Assembly: GCA_022767745.1 (NCBI GenBank)
Contig: JALENN010000005.1
Span: 62,001-126,000 of the forward strand
Length of the DNA: 64,000 nucleotides
DNA from: Alistipes sp.
GTDB lineage: Bacteria > Bacteroidota > Bacteroidia > Bacteroidales > Rikenellaceae
Direction of reading: 5' to 3'
Shown here: piece by piece, positions 60,698 through 64,000 of the stretch
Position numbering within the stretch: the first letter of the stretch is position 1
How the letters are laid out: each line of letters begins with the position of its first letter
The notes under the pieces: generated by a model
The model's input: the letters and a program-made list of their open reading frames with translations, nothing else
What the model was told of the DNA's origin: nothing
Database searches by the model: none
Program-made: the position numbers and the translations under genes

Positions 60698-62944
60698 CTA
60701 TTTGTCTATTACTATAACTTCTCCGGCTTTGGTCGGGCGGTCGATGACCTCTCCCGTAAATGGCGAGATCATCACCAGCCGCTCTCCCTTTTCCGACAAT
60801 ATCTTTACCGAAACGGTCTTTCCGTCCTTCTTCTCGGCGCTTATCAGGAAGGCGCCGCGCGCCCGCAGGTTGTCGAACTCGATATCCTTCCACTCCGCGG
60901 GTACGGCGGGGAATACCCTTATGGTATCGGTATGGCTCTGCAGCAGCATCTCCTGAACGCCGGCGGCAAAGGCAAAGTTACCCTCGAGGGTGAACGGGCG
61001 GTAGGTAAAGTTCGACTTGCCCGATGCCGTCTGGTCGCCGTTGGCGTGGAACGTATTGGGCAGGCAGAAGCAGTCGGCGAATGTCCTCAGGGCCTTGTAT
61101 GCCCCCTCGCCGTCGAAGGCGCGCGCTTTCATGTTCGCAAACCACGAGTAAGAGTATCCGCACCACCAGCCGGGGCCGTACTCCTCCATCCTTTTAAGCG
61201 TGGCGTCGATTATCTTGCGCGAACGCTCGCCCTGCGAGTAGTCAATAAGTCCGAGTGGGTGGAACGCCATGGCGTGCGAGAAGTGGCGGTGCGACTGGGC
61301 GTAGGGGAACCCTTTGGCAAAGGTAAGGGCTCCGGTCTCGTCGAGGTCGAAGTCCGGCAGCTGCCGCTGCAGGTCGCTCCAGTGGCGGGCCTCGTCGTCA
61401 AGACCGAGGGCTGCGGCCATCTCCGATGCCATGCCGAACAGGTTGGCGGTAAGGGCGAGGTCGTAGTTGGTCATGGTCTTGAACCATGCGTTGATCGAGT
61501 TGTCGAAGATCTCCGGGCTTGAGGAGTAGGCGAGTACTCGCTTGCCCTCGGCGTTGATCTCCGTCTGGTTCTCGAGGAACTGGGCCGCCTCCTTTACGAA
61601 GGGATAACCCCGATCCTTGAGGAACTGTCCGTCGGCCGAGTATTTCCAGTGCAGGTAGAAGTGCTGCGACAGCCATGCTGCGGTGGTCTGCGACATGGCG
61701 TACTGGATCCATCCGCCCATGGGCTCGCCCGTGAGCGTGCAGACGCCCGGGACGTTCAGGCCCTCCTTCTCGAAGTACTGTCGGGTAAAGGCCCTGTAGA
61801 CGTCGCGCTGGTTCCACAGCGTGTTCAGGTAGCTGCTCTCCTCCTTCAGGTGGTTGCCCGTATAGGTGGGCCAGTAGCTGAGCTGCGTATTCAGGTCGTG
61901 GTGGAAATCGCCTTTCCAGGGCGGGAGCTTGCCGTTGTCGGCTGTCCATACGGCTTGCAGCGAGATGGGGTAGGAGTCCTCTCTGGCGGCGGCCCCCAGT
62001 TTATACATCTCGTTGTCGTACTGGCGCTGCAGGACGCTGTCCGGCAGGACGACGGAAGACTGGTTCCAGAACTCGTTCCAGAAAGCGAGGTGCGTCGCGT
62101 AATCCTCCTTCAGGCCGCGCTGAAAGGCCTGCTCAACCTCGTCGGCGGCGTTGTCGTCCGACAGCGACGAGGTAACGCTCCACACGCCGATGCACTTGCC
62201 GCGGCGGTTTTCCCATTTAACGGCTACGTCGTACGAAAAGTCGCCCCAGCCGTTCTGATGGTAGGTCACAAGACCGTCCTTTTCAGTCAGCTCTCCCTGC
62301 TCGTATCCCAGTCGGGCCAGGTCCTGGCCCGTGACCGGATCGAGCGCGTTTGCATTATCCTTCTGGTAGACGGGAGGAATGATCGTGGGTGCAACGTCGT
62401 CGGGAACATTCTCGAGGACAAACCATCCGATAGGCTCGGTGGCGTGGACAAAGGTGTGGAGACGGGCACCGTTCTCCCACTCGGTCTCGCAGAGCGCATT
62501 TTTAAGATATAGATGCACCTGCCTTGCGCCGCCCATGCGGGCGAACTCCAGTGCGGCACCAGGTATTTTCGAGGGTGCTGCGTCGCGGTCGTATGGCCAG
62601 TCGAACTTCTGCTGTACCGGCAGGTAGTTACCCTCGGCGATATGATTCTTTACCCACGAAAACTTGTAGTTGTCGCCCGACAGGCTGTCGGCGGGGCGCA
62701 GGTCCCACAGATCGGTGCGGTCCAGCGACATCCTCAGGACGGAATCCCGCTCCCATACAAGGGCCCCGACCGTGGCGTTTCCCAACGGAATGCCCTCGTC
62801 CCATGTGGTGGCCATGTGGTCGAATGCAAGGTCGCTCTTCGTGGGGCGTAGCTGCCAGTCGGCCGTGTCCGAGCATCCTGCGGCAAGAGCCATGAGGGTT
62901 CCGCCCAGGCAGGCCGTCAACAATATGCGGCGTATGTTTTTCAT
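60698..62944 (-). CDS. GH95-type alpha-L-fucosidase/galactosidase lipoprotein
   Basis: The 748-residue protein has a lipoprotein signal ending LMALAAGC. The N-terminal beta domain starts at TTWDEGIPLGNATVGALVW, the hallmark of GH95 and related families, and the (alpha/alpha)6 barrel includes GDFHHDLNTQLSYWPTYTGNH and the GWWCGYSYSWFANMKARAFDG region. GH95 members remove alpha-1,2-fucose or alpha-L-galactose from host or plant glycans; which one applies is not decidable. The start is placed at the lipobox signal. It lies beside the GH2 gene with def between them. Confidence 0.9.
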   Translation of the reverse strand: MKNIRRILLTACLGGTLMALAAGCSDTADWQLRPTKSDLAFDHMATTWDEGIPLGNATVGALVWERDSVLRMSLDRTDLWDLRPADSLSGDNYKFSWVKNHIAEGNYLPVQQKFDWPYDRDAAPSKIPGAALEFARMGGARQVHLYLKNALCETEWENGARLHTFVHATEPIGWFVLENVPDDVAPTIIPPVYQKDNANALDPVTGQDLARLGYEQGELTEKDGLVTYHQNGWGDFSYDVAVKWENRRGKCIGVWSVTSSLSDDNAADEVEQAFQRGLKEDYATHLAFWNEFWNQSSVVLPDSVLQRQYDNEMYKLGAAAREDSYPISLQAVWTADNGKLPPWKGDFHHDLNTQLSYWPTYTGNHLKEESSYLNTLWNQRDVYRAFTRQYFEKEGLNVPGVCTLTGEPMGGWIQYAMSQTTAAWLSQHFYLHWKYSADGQFLKDRGYPFVKEAAQFLENQTEINAEGKRVLAYSSSPEIFDNSINAWFKTMTNYDLALTANLFGMASEMAAALGLDDEARHWSDLQRQLPDFDLDETGALTFAKGFPYAQSHRHFSHAMAFHPLGLIDYSQGERSRKIIDATLKRMEEYGPGWWCGYSYSWFANMKARAFDGEGAYKALRTFADCFCLPNTFHANGDQTASGKSNFTYRPFTLEGNFAFAAGVQEMLLQSHTDTIRVFPAVPAEWKDIEFDNLRARGAFLISAEKKDGKTVSVKILSEKGERLVMISPFTGEVIDRPTKAGEVIVIDK

Positions 62945-63069
62945 ATCGACGATAATATCCTTTGAATAAATATATTCCCTGCTGTTGTAATCCAATCGGT
63001 AGGGCGCTGTTAGGGGTGTGAGCTGGGCGGATCATGCCGCCGGGCCACGCTCGGCCGTTTCGCCTGCCG

Positions 63070-63492
63070 TTATCGTCTCATGGAGATCGACTCCATGTAG
63101 GACTGCAGTATTATTGCCGCCGAGATGCGGTCCACCACGGCCTTGTCGCGGCGGGCCATGCGTCCCATGCCGCTCTCGATCATGGCGCGGTGTGCCAGCA
63201 CCGAGGTGAAGCGCTCGTCGTAAAGCACCACGTCCTTGTCGGGGTAGCTGCGGCGCAGACGTGCCGCCAGGGGCTCGATAAAGCGCATTGTCTCCGAGGG
63301 CGAGCCGTTCATCTGCACGGGTTTGCCGAGCACGATGGTGTCGACGTCGTTCTTCGAGAAGTAGTCGGCCAGGAATTTCTCCAGCTGCTTGGTCTCGACC
63401 GTCGTCAGGGCCCCCGCAATGATACGCAGGGGATCGCTTACGGCGATCCCCGTGCGTCGCGTACCGTAGTCTATGGCCAGAATGCGTCCCAT
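63070..63492 (-). CDS. ruvX: Putative pre-16S rRNA nuclease / Holliday junction resolvase YqgF
   Basis: The 140-residue RNase H-like protein has the N-terminal LAIDYGTRRTGIAVSD, the IVLGKPVQMNGS segment and the C-terminal DRISAAIILQSY with the conserved Asp. It is implicated in 16S rRNA 5'-end processing. The start at 63492 is the family start; the open frame upstream belongs to the small gene at 63501. No independent promoter is seen, so it is probably transcribed from glyS. Confidence 0.95.
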   Translation of the reverse strand: MGRILAIDYGTRRTGIAVSDPLRIIAGALTTVETKQLEKFLADYFSKNDVDTIVLGKPVQMNGSPSETMRFIEPLAARLRRSYPDKDVVLYDERFTSVLAHRAMIESGMGRMARRDKAVVDRISAAIILQSYMESISMRR

Positions 63493-63500
63493 AGGGGCCG

Positions 63501-63599
63501 TTACAGCTGCTTGATTATTAAGCCGACGGCATATCCTATGGCGAAGCACACGGCGATGATTGCCATGAAGTAAAGTATCTTCGTACCTTTGCTTTTCAT
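63501..63599 (-). CDS. 32-residue single-pass membrane protein between glyS and ruvX
   Basis: An ATG at 63599 opens 32 codons ending with TAA at 63501-63503. The product starts MKSKGTKILYF, has one hydrophobic span (about 9-29, MAIIAVCFAIGYAVGLII) and ends in KQL. It lies 18 nt after the glyS stop and 8 nt before ruvX, all on the same strand, so the three genes form one transcript. Basic N-terminus and clean membrane span support a real inner-membrane miniprotein; function is unknown. Confidence 0.6.
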   Translation of the reverse strand: MKSKGTKILYFMAIIAVCFAIGYAVGLIIKQL

Positions 63600-63617
63600 G
63601 GTTCGGCGTTTCCCGTA

Positions 63618-64000
63618 TTAGAGTCCGAGTTTCTGGAACAGCTTGCGGAACGATACCTCGCTGTCGACCATTGCGGGCAGGGCGTCGATCGAGACTCTCT
63701 CCTGTGCCATGGTGTCGCGGTGACGTACCGTGACGGTGTTGTCCTCCAGCGTCTGGTGGTCAACCGTAACGCAGAAGGGCGTACCGATGGCATCCTGACG
63801 GCGGTAACGCTTGCCGATAGAGTCCTTCTCGTCGTAGGCCACGTTGTAGTCGTACTTGAGCATGTCGATGATCTTCTGCGCGACATCGGGCAGCCCGTCC
63901 TTCTTGACCAGCGGCATGACGGCCACCTTCGTGGGCGCCAGCTGTGCGGGTATGCGCAGTACGACGCGCTCCTCGCCGCCATCGAGCTTCTCCTCGGTGT
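63618..64000 (-). CDS. glyS: Glycyl-tRNA synthetase, C-terminal part
   Basis: The frame is open to the window edge; only the last 127 codons are seen. It contains the anticodon-binding domain of the dimeric class II enzyme: LAPTKVAVMPLVKKDGLPD, AYDEKDSIGKRYRRQDAIGTP (in part) and the closing TVRHRDTMAQERVSID with the LFQKLGL end. This is the alpha2, archaeal/eukaryotic-like GlyRS, usual in Bacteroidetes. The start and catalytic core lie beyond the window. Confidence 0.95.
   Translation of the reverse strand, partial: TEEKLDGGEERVVLRIPAQLAPTKVAVMPLVKKDGLPDVAQKIIDMLKYDYNVAYDEKDSIGKRYRRQDAIGTPFCVTVDHQTLEDNTVTVRHRDTMAQERVSIDALPAMVDSEVSFRKLFQKLGL

Noticed and set aside
1..64000. CRISPR arrays and insertion sequences
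   Set aside because: No regularly spaced repeats, no transposase gene and no cas-like protein were found on either strand.

Overview
The window looks like chromosome of a GC-rich member of Bacteroidales, most likely Alistipes or a close Rikenellaceae relative (inference). Reasons: many genes carry the Bacteroidetes -7 promoter box TAnnTTTG instead of a sigma-70 -10 box; Shine-Dalgarno sequences are mostly absent; and the gene set includes a TonB receptor, a HU/SPOR protein, DUF4153, a 6-bladed-propeller lipoprotein and lipoprotein glycosidases.

Layout. 1-441 is the end of a lytic transglycosylase. A non-coding stretch follows, with a strong candidate for a rod-shaped structural RNA (about 720-890, possibly 6S RNA). 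From about 900 to 10490 lies a low-GC integrative mobilizable element of the Bacteroides NBU type: tyrosine integrase, small DNA-binding protein, P-loop helicase, repeat-rich candidate replication origin, Toprim primase, stem-loop-rich candidate oriT, and MOBV relaxase. Its cargo is still more AT-rich: a Dam/DpnM-like adenine methylase, an overlapping restriction endonuclease, a small protein built of two tandem repeats, and a zinc-ribbon membrane protein. The element ends (attL/attR) could not be resolved.

The rest is high-GC chromosome: GGGtGRT protein plus NifU-like scaffold; nucleosidase, phosphoesterase, ispE; rpiB; typA; aroB; a second phosphoesterase, ruvB; tRNA-Arg(CCG); an S24-fold regulator; an orphan histidine kinase, lgt, HU-SPOR, GtrA; TonB receptor and uvrB; a TlpA-like lipoprotein; the dnaG-smpB-MBL-HAD-tsaB-flavoprotein run; YgjP/DUF4153; rlmB. 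From about 41.3 kb a carbohydrate theme appears: GH10 xylanase, GxGYxYP protein, ROK regulator, two tandem CE1 esterases, GH2 and GH95, without a SusC/SusD pair in the window. It is interspersed with rpe, ABC-F, rmuC, fabD, def, ruvX and the 3' part of glyS.

Most notable: the conjugal backbone of the element (1278-7168) is almost free of the palindromes GATC, GGCC and CCGG, whereas the restriction-modification cargo and the chromosome are not. This suggests a long history of passage through restricting hosts. Also notable are the repeat cluster between helicase and primase, two probably leaderless genes (uvrB and a DUF454 gene), an 85-bp gene-conversion-like tract in the esterase pair, and a 32-residue membrane protein between glyS and ruvX.
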